Assembly (NCBI RefSeq): GCF_000421825.1
Contig: NZ_ATXT01000017.1
Span: 1-64,000 of the forward strand
Reading direction: 5' to 3'
Length of the DNA stretch: 64,000 nucleotides
DNA from: Humibacter albus DSM 18994
GTDB taxonomy: Bacteria > Actinomycetota > Actinomycetes > Actinomycetales > Microbacteriaceae
The notes under the pieces were generated by a model that saw nothing but the letters and a program-made list of their open reading frames with translations, was not told where the DNA came from and did no database searches. The translations under genes were made by a program, and so were the position numbers. Below, piece after piece: positions 1 to 9,439 of this stretch. Every line of letters starts with the position of its first letter. The stretch's first letter is position 1.

Positions 1-2
1 TC

Positions 3-80
3 AACGCCACCACCGGAGAACTCCTACGCGAACTGACCATCAACCTCGAACGCGACTACCAACCCCGCACAAAGCAATAG
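3..80 (+). CDS. C-terminal end of a probable IS481-like transposase/integrase (partial)
   Basis: An open frame enters from the left edge and stops at TAG 78-80. The 25 visible residues read NATTGELLRELTINLERDYQ and end in RTKQ. This resembles the conserved C-terminus I recall from IS481-type and related rve-core transposases of actinobacteria (INATTGELLRELTLDP..RDYQP). The catalytic domain lies outside the window, so intactness cannot be judged. The stop codon lies inside a terminator-like hairpin, and tRNA-Pro lies just beyond, so a mobile element sits beside a tRNA gene. The family assignment rests on this short tail only. Confidence 0.55.
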   Translation, partial: NATTGELLRELTINLERDYQPRTKQ

Positions 81-110
81 CCCGAACCCACACAACGTGG
101 GTTCGGGCTA
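78..110 (+). terminator. Hairpin terminator overlapping the transposase stop codon
   Basis: A perfect 14-bp stem (arms 78-91 and 97-110) with a 5-nt loop begins at the TAG stop codon. There is no long T-run; only TTCC follows. Its position suggests it ends the transposase transcript. It may also insulate the oppositely oriented tRNA-Pro. Confidence 0.6.
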
Positions 111-136
111 TTCCGATGTCCTGAGACATCACAACG

Positions 137-210
<74 letters not shown>

Positions 211-405
211 ATGGCCTCGAAAGGCCTCCATCAGAATACACGGTGCCAAGGGGTCCGGATGACCACGCGGGATGCCGGCCCAGAGCATCCGAAAGCCGTT
301 CGCTCGGCCGCTGCTGCGGAGACTTGGCCTCAGCCGCCGGTCCCGTCTCCCGCTCCGCCACCGCCGCTACCCCCGGTGTCACCGGGCGTCTGAGCACCGC
401 CGTCG

Positions 406-2748
406 TCATCGTCCGCCGGGGTTGCCGCCGTTGCCCGGCGCGCCGCCGTTGCCCGGGGCGCCGCCGTTGCCCGGGGCGCCGCCATTGCCCGGCGCGTTGT
501 TCGCGGGAGGACTCGAGTTGCCCGTGCCCGGCGCGGGGCCGCCTGTGGAGGGAGTTGTCGTCGAGGGACGACTGCCGTACACCAGTTTGTTGTCCGGATC
601 CGGCAGCGGGCCGGCGGGATACACCTGATCCAACGCGGTCTGGATCTGTTTCACGATCGAGAACTTGACGTTGTTGCCCTGCTGACCCTGGAAGTACACG
701 TAGTGCATGTCGGTCGCACCGGAGATGAGCCCGACCCAAGTCGCCTGCGCTACCCGGGACGTGGACGTGACGAGCCAATTCTCGTGCGCGTAGTCGGTGG
801 TGCCCGTCTTGCCCATGATCTGGGTGCCGTCACCCGGGTTCGCACCCGTGGCGGTGCCTGCCGTCATCACGTGCTGCAGCGCCCACGCGACAGTATCGGC
901 CACGTTCTTCGGGATCGCCTGCTTGCACTGGGTCTTCGGCACCGGCAGCGACTTGCCCTCCGAGTTCACCACCTTGTCGATGGCGACCGGCGTGCACATG
1001 ACGCCGCCGTTGGCGATGCCGGCGTACGCCTGCGCCATCGAGAGTGGTGCGATGTAGTTCGTGCCGATCACCATCGGCGGATTGATGACCCAGGGGTTCA
1101 CCGACGGCGACGCGGAATGGATGCCCAGCGCCTCTGCTGCATTAGAGATGTCGCACAGGTTCAGCTTCGTCGCCATCATCGCGAACGCCGTGTTGACGGA
1201 TGCCTCGGTCGCCTCGAGCACGGACATGTACCCGCCCTCCGACGACTCGTCATTCGCGACCGGCCAGACCACGTTGCCGAACCCGTCGCCGCACGTGGCG
1301 AAGTCCGACTCCGGGAACGAGTGCACGTTCGCGTTCACCGTCTCGTACAGCGTGTGACCCGCCTCGAGCCAGGCGATCAGATCGAACGCCTTGAACGACG
1401 AACCGGTCTGGAATCCGTTCGAGCCGCCATGAGCGTAGTCGGCAGCGTAGTTGATCGCCGTCGTGCCATCCGGTGCGGTCGCCCCGTCGTTGTACTGCTT
1501 GTTCTCGGTCATCGTCACGACGCGGCCGGTTCCCACCTCCATCGACACGTTCGCCGCGCCGAGGTCGAGGCCGGGATAGGACGGCGGAATGTACCCTCCG
1601 ATCGCCGCCCGCGAGACGCCCTGCAGATCGAGGTTCAACGTGGTGTACACGTTCAGACCGCCCTGCTGGAACAGCTGCTGCCTCTTCTCCGCGGTCTTGC
1701 CGAAGGCCGTGTCCTGCTGCATGATGCGCTCGACGTAGTCGCAGAAGAAGCCAGCCTGGTACTTGACGGCGCTGGTGCACCCGGATTCCTTCGGGGTGAT
1801 GTGCGGCTCGATCTTCGTGGCGACCGCGTCTTCGTACTGGTCCTGCGTGATCGTGTGTGCCTTGAGCATCCGTCTCAGCACATAGTCGCGGCGCTCCTTC
1901 GCTGCCGCGTAACCGCTCTTCGCCGTGTTGTCGAGGGAGTGTTTGTCGGGCTTGATCGACTCGTCGTCGATGCGCAGGTAGTTCGGGTTGTTCAGGATCG
2001 CGATCAGCGTGGCCGACTGCGCCAGCGTGAGGTTCTTCGCATCGACGCCGAAGTAGTACTGGGCCGCCGCCTGGATGCCGTACACCCGACCGCCGAACCC
2101 GACGATGTTCAGGTAGCTGAGCAAGATCTCGTTCTTGCTGTAGCGCTTGTCCAGCCCGATCGCGTACCGGATCTCCTGCAGCTTGCGCTGCACGGTGACC
2201 CCCGTCGCGTCTTCATAGCACTGCTCGAACTTCTCCTGCTGCTTCTCCTGCACGTCGGCGGCGGCGCTCGGATCGACGGCCTCGTCCTGCTCGCATCGTT
2301 GCACCAGGATGTTCTTCACATACTGCTGCGTGATGGATGACCCGCCCTGCACATCCTTGCCGGTTGCGGTGGACAGCGCTCCGCGCATGGTGCCGAAGAC
2401 GTCGATCCCGCCCTCGGAGTAGAAGCGCGGATCCTCCGTCGAGACGGCCGCGTCCTTGACGGACTGGGCGATGGCATCCCACGCGACGTCTTCTCGGTTC
2501 TGAGCGTAGAACGTCGCGATCGGCACCTCCTTGCCACCCTGAGACGCGTAGAAGGTGGTCGTCTGGTCCAGGGGCTGGGGCTGCAGATAGTCCGGCAGGC
2601 CGTCGAAGACACCGGTCGCGTCGCTCACCGCGAGCGACGTCACCGCCGCCGCCGGCGTGATCGCCGCGACCACGAGAACTCCGGCCACCGCACTCGTCGC
2701 GATGAAGCCGGCTAAGGCCCCCCAGGCCTGTGCACGCGAAGCAGTCAC
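406..2748 (-). CDS. Class A penicillin-binding protein (transglycosylase/transpeptidase), paralogue A
   Basis: This bifunctional membrane-anchored enzyme polymerises lipid II and crosslinks peptidoglycan. From the GTG at 2748 it has 780 residues. The N-terminus has one membrane anchor (about 6-35). The GT51 domain follows, with the catalytic Glu in TEDPRFY (about 105) and GGSSITQQYVKN. The transpeptidase domain has SxxK as SSFK (about 450-453), SVN (about 517) and KTG (about 647). The C-terminus is a disordered tail of repeated GAPGN units. The frame could open upstream at 2817, but the GTG at 2748 aligns with the start of the next paralogue and sits 7 nt behind the -10 box TAGCCT. It lies 119 bp downstream of paralogue B but seems to have its own promoter. 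Confidence 0.93.
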   Translation of the reverse strand: MTASRAQAWGALAGFIATSAVAGVLVVAAITPAAAVTSLAVSDATGVFDGLPDYLQPQPLDQTTTFYASQGGKEVPIATFYAQNREDVAWDAIAQSVKDAAVSTEDPRFYSEGGIDVFGTMRGALSTATGKDVQGGSSITQQYVKNILVQRCEQDEAVDPSAAADVQEKQQEKFEQCYEDATGVTVQRKLQEIRYAIGLDKRYSKNEILLSYLNIVGFGGRVYGIQAAAQYYFGVDAKNLTLAQSATLIAILNNPNYLRIDDESIKPDKHSLDNTAKSGYAAAKERRDYVLRRMLKAHTITQDQYEDAVATKIEPHITPKESGCTSAVKYQAGFFCDYVERIMQQDTAFGKTAEKRQQLFQQGGLNVYTTLNLDLQGVSRAAIGGYIPPSYPGLDLGAANVSMEVGTGRVVTMTENKQYNDGATAPDGTTAINYAADYAHGGSNGFQTGSSFKAFDLIAWLEAGHTLYETVNANVHSFPESDFATCGDGFGNVVWPVANDESSEGGYMSVLEATEASVNTAFAMMATKLNLCDISNAAEALGIHSASPSVNPWVINPPMVIGTNYIAPLSMAQAYAGIANGGVMCTPVAIDKVVNSEGKSLPVPKTQCKQAIPKNVADTVAWALQHVMTAGTATGANPGDGTQIMGKTGTTDYAHENWLVTSTSRVAQATWVGLISGATDMHYVYFQGQQGNNVKFSIVKQIQTALDQVYPAGPLPDPDNKLVYGSRPSTTTPSTGGPAPGTGNSSPPANNAPGNGGAPGNGGAPGNGGAPGNGGNPGGR

Positions 2749-2755
2749 GCGTTTC

Positions 2756-2761
2756 AGGCTA
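2756..2761 (-). promoter_or_regulatory. Predicted -10 box (TAGCCT), leaderless start of PBP paralogue A
   Basis: TAGCCT on the minus strand ends 7 nt before the GTG at 2748, so transcription should begin at or next to the start codon. There is no Shine-Dalgarno sequence. No convincing -35 box is visible. Confidence 0.5.
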
Positions 2762-2867
2762 CGCGCGCACGTCGATTTCGTGAGGGACTCGCCAGCGGAT
2801 GTCCAGGCATCCGCCACGAGATCATCCGCGTCGTGCCTCGTCCCCGTCGGGCTTCACTCGCCCCGCG

Positions 2868-5336
2868 TCAGCCGCCGGTCGACGTTCCCGAGCCGCTGCC
2901 GCTTCCAGTGCCCGAGCCGCCGCCATCGCCGGAACCCGACCCGGTGCCCGAACCGCCGTCACCGGTCCCGGAGCCGCCGCCGGAGCCACCGTCACCGGAT
3001 CCGCCGGTGCTGCCGCCTCCGTTCCCGTCGCCGGCGCCTTCGGTCGGTGCCGGGGTGCTGGTGCTGGACGGGTTGCCGCTGCCGGAGGAACCGGAAGTGG
3101 CGCCCGACGAGCCGTTCGTCGCCGACGAGGAGTCGGAGTCCGATGATGCCGACGATCCGTACAGCAGGGAGTTCGGCGGTGTCGTGAATTCCGTGCCGCC
3201 GTACTTGCCATCCAGCGACTGCAGGATGGCGCGCGCGGCATAGAACTTCGCGTACGCGAGTTCCGTGCCGTTGTAGTCGTAGTACTGCAGATTCTCCGAA
3301 CCGGAGATCTGGCCGACCCAGATGGCGTTCGCAACCTTCGAGCTGGAAGTGACGAGCCAGTTCTGCTCGTAGTTGTCGGTGGTTCCCGTCTTGGCGAGGA
3401 TCGGCGTCTCGTCCTCGGGGGCGGGGTTCGCGGCGGTGGCCGTGCCCGCAGTGATCACGTGCTCGAGCGTCCAGGCCAGGGCGGCCGCGACATCCTTCGA
3501 GATCGCCTGCTTGCACGTCGACTTCGGCACGGCCACCTTCTTGCCGTCGGTGGTGACGATCTTGTCGATGGCCACGTTGGTGCAGAAAACACCGTTGTTC
3601 GCGATGCCGGCATACGCGGTCGCCATCGTCAGCGGGGAGATGTAGTTGGTGCCGATGACCATCGACGGGACGATCTGGAACGGGTTGGTCGAGGGCGAGG
3701 CGGAGTGCACCCCGAGCGCTTCGGCGGTGTTCGCGATGTCGCACAGGTCGAGTTCGGTCGCCATCTGCATGTACGCCGTGTTGACGGACTCCTCGGTCGC
3801 CTGGAGCACCGACATGCTCCCGCCTTCGCTCGACGAGTCGTTGTAGACCTGGTAGGGGTTGCCGCTCAGCTGTCCGCCTTGGCACGATGCGCTGAAGTCG
3901 GACATCGGGAACGAGTACCCGGAGTAGTGACCGTTCACGGTCTCAGTGGCGGTGTGGCCCGCGGCGAGCCAGGCGGCGAGGTCGAACGCCTTGAACGACG
4001 AACCGGTCTGGAAGCCGTTCGAACCGCCGTAATCGTGATCGGTGTTGTAGTTGACCGCGGTGGTTCCGGCTCCGCCGTTGCCCGTCGCGTCGTACTTCTT
4101 GTTCTCCACCATCGTGACGACGCGACCGGTGCCGACTTCGACGGAGACGTTCGCACCGCCCACGTCCACGTCGGGATCGGTCGGCGGCACGTACTGGCTG
4201 AGCGCGCCCTGCGCGGTCGACTGAAGGTCGAGGTCGAGCGTCGTGTAGACGTTCATACCGCCACGCTGGAAACGCAGCTCACGAGCATCCGCCGTCTTGC
4301 CGAAGGTCTTGTCCTGCAGCATGACGTGCTCGACGTAGTCGCAGAAGAATCCGGCGTTGTAGGCGTCGGCTGCTTGACAGCCGGATGCCGTCGGCGTGAT
4401 CTTCGGCGTGATCGGGGAGGCGACCGCCTGGGTGTACTGCGCTTTCGTGATCGAGTGGTGCACGAGCATCCGCTTGAGCACGTAGTTGCGACGTTCCAAC
4501 GTCAGTTTGTAGCCGTTGTCGGCGTTGTTGTCGGGGTTGGATGCCTTGTCCTGGTCGATCCGCAGGTTGTTCGGGTTGTTCAAGATGGCGACGAGCGTCG
4601 CCGACTGGGTGAGGCTGAGGTCGTTGGCGTCAACGCCGTAGTAGTACTTCGCGGCCGCCTGCACGCCGTAGACCTGCCCGCCGAAGCCGACGATGTTCAG
4701 ATAGGACTGCAGGATGTCGTCTTTGCTGTACTTCTTGTTGATGCCGACCGCGTAGCGAATCTCCTGCAGCTTGCGGGCGATGGTGACGCCGGCGGCATCC
4801 TTGTAGCACTGCTCGAACTTCTTCTGCTGCTTCTTCTGCTGTTTGGCGGAAGCGTCGGAATCCACCTGGTCCTGCTGGTCGCAGCGCTGCACGAGCACGT
4901 TCTTCACGTACTGCTGCGTGATCGACGAGCCGCCCTGCACTTCGCTGCCCGAGGTGGTGGCGATGGCGCCGCGAATGGTGCCGTAGACGTCGATCCCGCC
5001 CTCGGAGTAGAACCGCGGGTCCTCGGTGTCGACTGCGGCATCTTTCACCGTCTGCGCCATGGCGTTGAGCTCGACGTCTTGCCGGTTCTGCGCGTAGAAC
5101 GTCGCGATGGCGACCTCCTGGCCGTCCTTCTTCGCGTAGAAGGTGGTCGTCTGGTCGAGGGGCTGGAGCGCGAGGTAGCTGGGCAGTCCGTTGAACGCGT
5201 CGGTCGCGTCGCTGATGGCGAGCGAGGAGACCGCGGCGGCCGGGGTGACGGCGGCGGCGACGAGTACGCCGGCCAGCGCACTGAACGCCACGAACGCGCC
5301 GAGGGCGCCGAGGACTCGCGAGCGTGGTGAAGTCAC
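2868..5336 (-). CDS. Class A penicillin-binding protein (transglycosylase/transpeptidase), paralogue B
   Basis: This 822-residue paralogue of its downstream neighbour has the same architecture. An N-terminal membrane anchor (about 8-32) is followed by the GT51 domain with Glu105 in TEDPRFY and GGSSITQQYVKN, and then the transpeptidase domain with SSFK (446-449), SVN (517-519) and KTG (649-651). The last about 90 residues are a Ser/Gly/Asp/Thr-rich low-complexity tail. The usual GT51 EDxxFxxHxG motif has SEGG where His is expected; paralogue A shares this and paralogue C keeps QHGG. The GTG start at 5336 lies 6 nt behind the -10 box TAGCGT. Probable role: a second septal or lateral-wall synthase; which one cannot be told from sequence. 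Confidence 0.93.
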   Translation of the reverse strand: MTSPRSRVLGALGAFVAFSALAGVLVAAAVTPAAAVSSLAISDATDAFNGLPSYLALQPLDQTTTFYAKKDGQEVAIATFYAQNRQDVELNAMAQTVKDAAVDTEDPRFYSEGGIDVYGTIRGAIATTSGSEVQGGSSITQQYVKNVLVQRCDQQDQVDSDASAKQQKKQQKKFEQCYKDAAGVTIARKLQEIRYAVGINKKYSKDDILQSYLNIVGFGGQVYGVQAAAKYYYGVDANDLSLTQSATLVAILNNPNNLRIDQDKASNPDNNADNGYKLTLERRNYVLKRMLVHHSITKAQYTQAVASPITPKITPTASGCQAADAYNAGFFCDYVEHVMLQDKTFGKTADARELRFQRGGMNVYTTLDLDLQSTAQGALSQYVPPTDPDVDVGGANVSVEVGTGRVVTMVENKKYDATGNGGAGTTAVNYNTDHDYGGSNGFQTGSSFKAFDLAAWLAAGHTATETVNGHYSGYSFPMSDFSASCQGGQLSGNPYQVYNDSSSEGGSMSVLQATEESVNTAYMQMATELDLCDIANTAEALGVHSASPSTNPFQIVPSMVIGTNYISPLTMATAYAGIANNGVFCTNVAIDKIVTTDGKKVAVPKSTCKQAISKDVAAALAWTLEHVITAGTATAANPAPEDETPILAKTGTTDNYEQNWLVTSSSKVANAIWVGQISGSENLQYYDYNGTELAYAKFYAARAILQSLDGKYGGTEFTTPPNSLLYGSSASSDSDSSSATNGSSGATSGSSGSGNPSSTSTPAPTEGAGDGNGGGSTGGSGDGGSGGGSGTGDGGSGTGSGSGDGGGSGTGSGSGSGTSTGG

Positions 5337-5342
5337 CCGGCG

Positions 5343-5348
5343 ACGCTA
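5343..5348 (-). promoter_or_regulatory. Predicted -10 box (TAGCGT), leaderless start of PBP paralogue B
   Basis: TAGCGT on the minus strand ends 6 nt before the GTG at 5336, with no ribosome-binding site in between. Confidence 0.5.
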
Positions 5349-5441
5349 CGCGACCACTCTGGCCGCGTCGTGCACGCCGCCTTAGCCTCAGTTCAGAAAA
5401 GCTCGAGAGTCTTCACAGAAAGGAACGCGTGCCGCAGAGAA

Positions 5442-5494
5442 CTCCTGGCTCAAGACATGCTCGACGCGATCTCCTGGCTCACGACATGCTCGAC
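5442..5494. repeat. 24-nt direct repeat, two copies
   Basis: Copies at 5442-5465 and 5471-5494 (beginning CTCCTGGCTCA) differ at one position and are 5 nt apart. They lie in the short stretch between the stop of the metallophosphoesterase and the promoter of PBP paralogue B. Function unknown. Confidence 0.7.
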
Positions 5495-5498
5495 TGAG

Positions 5499-6494
5499 TC
5501 AAGACAGACTCGGTGTGAGCGTCATGAGCGTGGCCTCCGGGCGGCACGCGAAGCGCACCGGCGAGTAGATGGACGTGCCCAGCCCGGCGGAGACGTTGAG
5601 GTACGCGACGCGCAACGCGTGCGTCCAGGTACTGAGACCCTTCGCCTGGTGCCGGGGAAGGTCGCAGTTCGTCACGAGCGCTCCGAATCCGGGCACGCAC
5701 ACCTGGCCGCCGTGCGTGTGTCCGGCGAAGATCACGCTCGCGCCGTTCGTGACGAACGAGTCGAGGATGCGGCGGTACGGTGCGTGCGCCACGCCGACGG
5801 AGACGGTGGCCGGTTCCTCTGCGATGTCGGACGTGTCCGGCCAGGTGCCGTCGCTCACACCGGATGCCCGCAGCTCGTCGAGCTCGCCGATCATGCGGTC
5901 GATGCGGTCGAAGTGACGGTGCGGATCGTCCACGCCGAACAGTTCGAGCCTGGTCCCGTTGATCATCAGCTCATCGGCACGGTTGTCGAGATCGAGCCAG
6001 CCGAGTTCATCCGTGAAGAATCCGGTCAGCTCGGCGGTGTCGAGGTTCGCCGGTTTCGCCTGGAGCTTCGACGGACCGGTGAAATACCGCATCGGGTTCT
6101 TCGGGATCGGTCCGTAGTAGTCGTTCGACCCGTTGACGAAGACCCCCGGGGTGCCCCGGAACGGCTCGAGCGCGTATCGCACGCCCTCGAATCCGCGTTC
6201 GTGACCCAGGTTGTCGCCGGTGTCCACGATGAGGTCGGGGGCGAAGGCGGCGAGCGAGCGGATCCACTCCTGCTTGTCGCGTTGCCACGGTGCCATGTGC
6301 AGATCGCTCAGGTGCAGCACGCGGATCGGCTTCGCGCCCGCCGGAAGCACGGGAGCAGTGACCTGGCGCAGCGCATACCAACGCCGCTCGATCAGGGTGC
6401 CCCAGATCAGCGCACCGGCGGATGCAGCGCCGAGCGCGAGCGCGAGGGTTCCGATTGCGCTCGCGCTCGTGCTACGGCTGTGGCTTCGCGTCAC
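5499..6494 (-). CDS. Membrane-anchored calcineurin-like metallophosphoesterase
   Basis: A 331-residue protein with an N-terminal hydrophobic segment (about 13-32), so the catalytic domain is probably extracytoplasmic. Metal-binding motifs are HLSDLH (61-66), DTGDN (91-95) and AGHTHGGQ near the C-terminus. The usual GNHD motif reads GSND (122-125), which I believe is common in this PBP-linked actinobacterial subfamily. The GTG start overlaps the TGA of PBP paralogue C by 4 bp (GTGA), so the two are translationally coupled. A phosphoesterase next to a class A PBP recurs in actinobacteria and suggests a role in envelope lipid or precursor dephosphorylation; the substrate is unknown. Confidence 0.88.
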   Translation of the reverse strand: MTRSHSRSTSASAIGTLALALGAASAGALIWGTLIERRWYALRQVTAPVLPAGAKPIRVLHLSDLHMAPWQRDKQEWIRSLAAFAPDLIVDTGDNLGHERGFEGVRYALEPFRGTPGVFVNGSNDYYGPIPKNPMRYFTGPSKLQAKPANLDTAELTGFFTDELGWLDLDNRADELMINGTRLELFGVDDPHRHFDRIDRMIGELDELRASGVSDGTWPDTSDIAEEPATVSVGVAHAPYRRILDSFVTNGASVIFAGHTHGGQVCVPGFGALVTNCDLPRHQAKGLSTWTHALRVAYLNVSAGLGTSIYSPVRFACRPEATLMTLTPSLS

Positions 6495-9151
6495 CCGTCG
6501 CCTCCGTCTTGATCGTTGTGGCCGCCGCCGGTTGTTTTCGCTTGCACCTTCAGCGTGATGGTGGTGCCGGACTTCTCCTCCGAGCCCGCGGGAGGATCGG
6601 TCGCGGTCACCGTCGCATCCGAATCGCCGTTGTACTTCACGTTGAACCCGGCGGAGGTCAGCGTCGATATCGCATCGGACGCCTTCTTGCCGTGCACATC
6701 GGGCACCTGGGAAAGGTTGCCCTTCGACGTGTAGACGGTCACCGCCTCGCCGATTCCCGCCGTGGATCCGGCAGCGGGGTTGGTGCTGGCCACGGTCCCT
6801 GCCGGCTGCGAGGAGTCCACCTGACCGCCGTCGGCGTACTCGAGTCCGAGCCCCTCGAGCGTGCTCTTCGCGTCGTCCGGAGACTTTCCGCTCAAGTCAG
6901 GCACGGAGATCTGTTTCGACTTCAGCACGGAACCGGTCGGCTCGGGGAAGTTGTCGCCGCCATAGAGCCCGTTGATCGCGGCGATGATCGGCTTCGCGAC
7001 ATAGAGCTTGGCATCGCGACCGTAGTACCCGTTCAAGTACAGGCCACCGAAGTTGATCCACGAGCCGTTCGTCTGCTTCGTCTGGCCCACCCAGGTCGCC
7101 GTGGCGACCTTCGTCGTCGATGATACGAACCAGTTCTGCGCCGCCTCATCGGTGGTGCCCGTCTTGCCCATGATCGGGACGCCGTCGTTCGGGTTCGCGA
7201 GGTATCCCGTGCCGTGCAAGACGGCTTCGAGAGCCTTCGTCGCGCCCGCCGCGACGTTCGGATCCACGCCCTGCGTGCAGGTGGTCTTCGTCACCGGCAG
7301 CTCCTTGCCCGACGCGTCGAGAATCTTGTCGATCCCGATCGGCGTGCACCACTTGCCACCGTTCGCGATGCCGGCGTAGGCGGTGGCCAGCGTGAGCGGC
7401 GAGAGATCGTTGGTACCGAGGATGGTCGCCGGGCTGCCCTGCAGTTCGTTCGGCACCTCCTTGCCGGTGTCGTAGTCCCACGTGTACGGGCTCGCGGGGT
7501 GGATGCCCATGTCGAGGGCGGTCTGGCGGATGCCGCACAGGTCGAGCTTCGTCCCCATCACGGCGAAGGCCGTGTTCACCGACGCGGCCGTCGCTGACGT
7601 CACACTCATCGTGCCGCCCTCGCCCGGTCCGTCGTTGCCCACGGTCCATGTGGCCGTCGGCGCCTTGTCGGGACACGTGGTGTGCCAGCGGCTTGCCGGG
7701 AGCGTCGTGGCCGCCGACGGCGCGGTGACGTAGTCGTTGATCGAGCGGCCCTCCTTGAGCCACTCGAGAAGCGTGAACGCCTTGTACGTCGAGCCGGTCT
7801 GGAAGCCGCCAGAGCCGCCTTGGTCGTAATCGGTGTTGTAGTTGATTCCGGTGTAGTTGGGATCATCCGATGCCGACGCGGTGTATTTCGTGTTCTGCAC
7901 CATGGTGATGACCCTGCCGGTGTTGAGCTCGACGGCCACATTGGTGCCGCCGAGCGCGACACCCGGCATCGCCGAGGGAACAACCGTGCTCAGGGAGGAT
8001 TGCGCCACCGCCTGCAGGTCGAGGTTGAGCGGCGTGTAGATCTTGAGGCCGCCCGCCCTCAACAGAGCGTCTCGGTCATCGGCGGTCTTGGCGAGGCCGG
8101 TGTCCTCGGCGATAAGGTGCTGCACCCAGTCGCAGTAGTAGGCGGCCTGATATTGGGCGGCCGTCTCGCATCCGTTCGGCTGCGGCGTGATCTTCGGCTC
8201 GATCTTCGTCTTCACGGCCTCGTCGTACTGCTGTTGCGTGATCTTGCCGTTCGTCAGCATGCGCTTGAGCACATAGTTGCGCCGCTCGAGCGTGCGTGCG
8301 AAGCCGTTGTCGGCGTTGTTCGCCTTGTTCACGGACTTGTCCTGGTCGATGCGCAGGTTCGCCGGGTTGTTCAGAATGGCCACGAGCGTCGCCGCCTGCG
8401 TGAGCGTCAAGGTCTTCGCCGTCGCCCCGAAGTAGTAGCGTGCCGCCGATTCGACGCCGTAGACGGAACCGCCGAAGCCGGCGATGTTGAGATAGCCGTT
8501 GAGGATCTCGTTCTTGGAGTACTTCTTCTCCAAGCCGATCGCCTGCTTGATCTCCTCCATCTTGCGCGAGATCGTCGTCTCGGTGGCGTCCTTGTAGCAG
8601 CTTCGGTACTTCTTGTCCTGAGCCGCCTGGAGCTTCTTCTGCTTCTCCGCATCGGCGTTCGTGACGACCTTGTTCAGCTTCTCGCACTTCTGCACCTTGA
8701 CGTTCTTCACGTACTGCTGCGTGATCGAGGAGCCGCCCGAGGTGGACTTGTGCAGGAGCTGGGTGAGGATCACCGCGCGGGCCGTGCCTTCGACGTCGAT
8801 GCCGCCGTGCTGGTAGAACCGGGGATCCTCAGTCGCGATCGTGGCGTCTTTCATCACCTGCGCGATGTCGTCGGAACTGACCTCGACCCGGTTCTGCGAA
8901 TAGAAGGTGGCGATGGGGACGTCTTTGCCGCCCTGCTTGGCATAGATCGTCGAGACCTGGGGGAGACTTTCGATCTGGAGATACTCGGGAAGTCCGTCGA
9001 ACGCGTTGATGCCGCTGTTCGCGGCCATGCCGGTGACGGCGATCGCCGGGGTCACCGCAGCTGTCACAAGAAGACCGGCGACGACACTCATGCCGATGAA
9101 TGCGCCGAGGGCGCCGAGCACACCTCTAGCCGTGGGTTTATGGGCAGACAT
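6491..9151 (-). CDS. Class A penicillin-binding protein with two PASTA domains, paralogue C
   Basis: This 886-residue protein is the most complete of the three and probably the PonA-type synthase. The N-terminal membrane segment spans about 10-38. The GT51 domain has Glu108 in TEDPRFYQHGG and GGSSITQQYVKN. The transpeptidase domain has STYK (454-457), SVN (524-526) and KTG (663-665). Two PASTA domains follow (about 748-811 and 814-871), which in other actinobacteria bind muropeptide or lipid II. The frame is open for another 110 codons upstream, but ATG 9151 aligns with the paralogues' N-termini and follows the -10 box TACTCT by 7 nt. It is coupled to the metallophosphoesterase downstream. 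Confidence 0.94.
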   Translation of the reverse strand: MSAHKPTARGVLGALGAFIGMSVVAGLLVTAAVTPAIAVTGMAANSGINAFDGLPEYLQIESLPQVSTIYAKQGGKDVPIATFYSQNRVEVSSDDIAQVMKDATIATEDPRFYQHGGIDVEGTARAVILTQLLHKSTSGGSSITQQYVKNVKVQKCEKLNKVVTNADAEKQKKLQAAQDKKYRSCYKDATETTISRKMEEIKQAIGLEKKYSKNEILNGYLNIAGFGGSVYGVESAARYYFGATAKTLTLTQAATLVAILNNPANLRIDQDKSVNKANNADNGFARTLERRNYVLKRMLTNGKITQQQYDEAVKTKIEPKITPQPNGCETAAQYQAAYYCDWVQHLIAEDTGLAKTADDRDALLRAGGLKIYTPLNLDLQAVAQSSLSTVVPSAMPGVALGGTNVAVELNTGRVITMVQNTKYTASASDDPNYTGINYNTDYDQGGSGGFQTGSTYKAFTLLEWLKEGRSINDYVTAPSAATTLPASRWHTTCPDKAPTATWTVGNDGPGEGGTMSVTSATAASVNTAFAVMGTKLDLCGIRQTALDMGIHPASPYTWDYDTGKEVPNELQGSPATILGTNDLSPLTLATAYAGIANGGKWCTPIGIDKILDASGKELPVTKTTCTQGVDPNVAAGATKALEAVLHGTGYLANPNDGVPIMGKTGTTDEAAQNWFVSSTTKVATATWVGQTKQTNGSWINFGGLYLNGYYGRDAKLYVAKPIIAAINGLYGGDNFPEPTGSVLKSKQISVPDLSGKSPDDAKSTLEGLGLEYADGGQVDSSQPAGTVASTNPAAGSTAGIGEAVTVYTSKGNLSQVPDVHGKKASDAISTLTSAGFNVKYNGDSDATVTATDPPAGSEEKSGTTITLKVQAKTTGGGHNDQDGGDG

Positions 9152-9158
9152 GAGCGAC

Positions 9159-9164
9159 AGAGTA
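9159..9164 (-). promoter_or_regulatory. Predicted -10 box (TACTCT), leaderless start of PBP paralogue C
   Basis: TACTCT on the minus strand ends 7 nt before ATG 9151. An overlapping GATACT at 9161-9166 is an alternative. A TTGACA lies just upstream but with a spacer too short for a standard promoter. Confidence 0.45.
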
Positions 9165-9439
9165 TCGGGAGAACCTGTCAAATCACGCACGGACGGCGGT
9201 CGGCGGTGGAGCAGAACGCCAGGTGCTCGCCTGGGGACGAGAGGATGTCTTCCCTCCCTGCGCGCAGGAACGGCGCCTCGGTCCTTCCCCGTGGCCGGGC
9301 CCGAGGCAGTGAGGGGCGTGCGCGAGTTGCGCGGAGCATCCGTGATGGGGTTGCCTGGGAAACGCGGCCACGAACCGTCGTGATCGCGTGATGACGCGCT
9401 GCGAGCATGAACACTCCGGCGTCGAGAAAGAAGGAACGG

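Noticed and set aside
3459-5330. Long plus-strand frame opposite PBP paralogue B (similar ones oppose A and C)
   Set aside because: Same shadow effect; the three antisense frames look alike only because the PBPs are paralogues.
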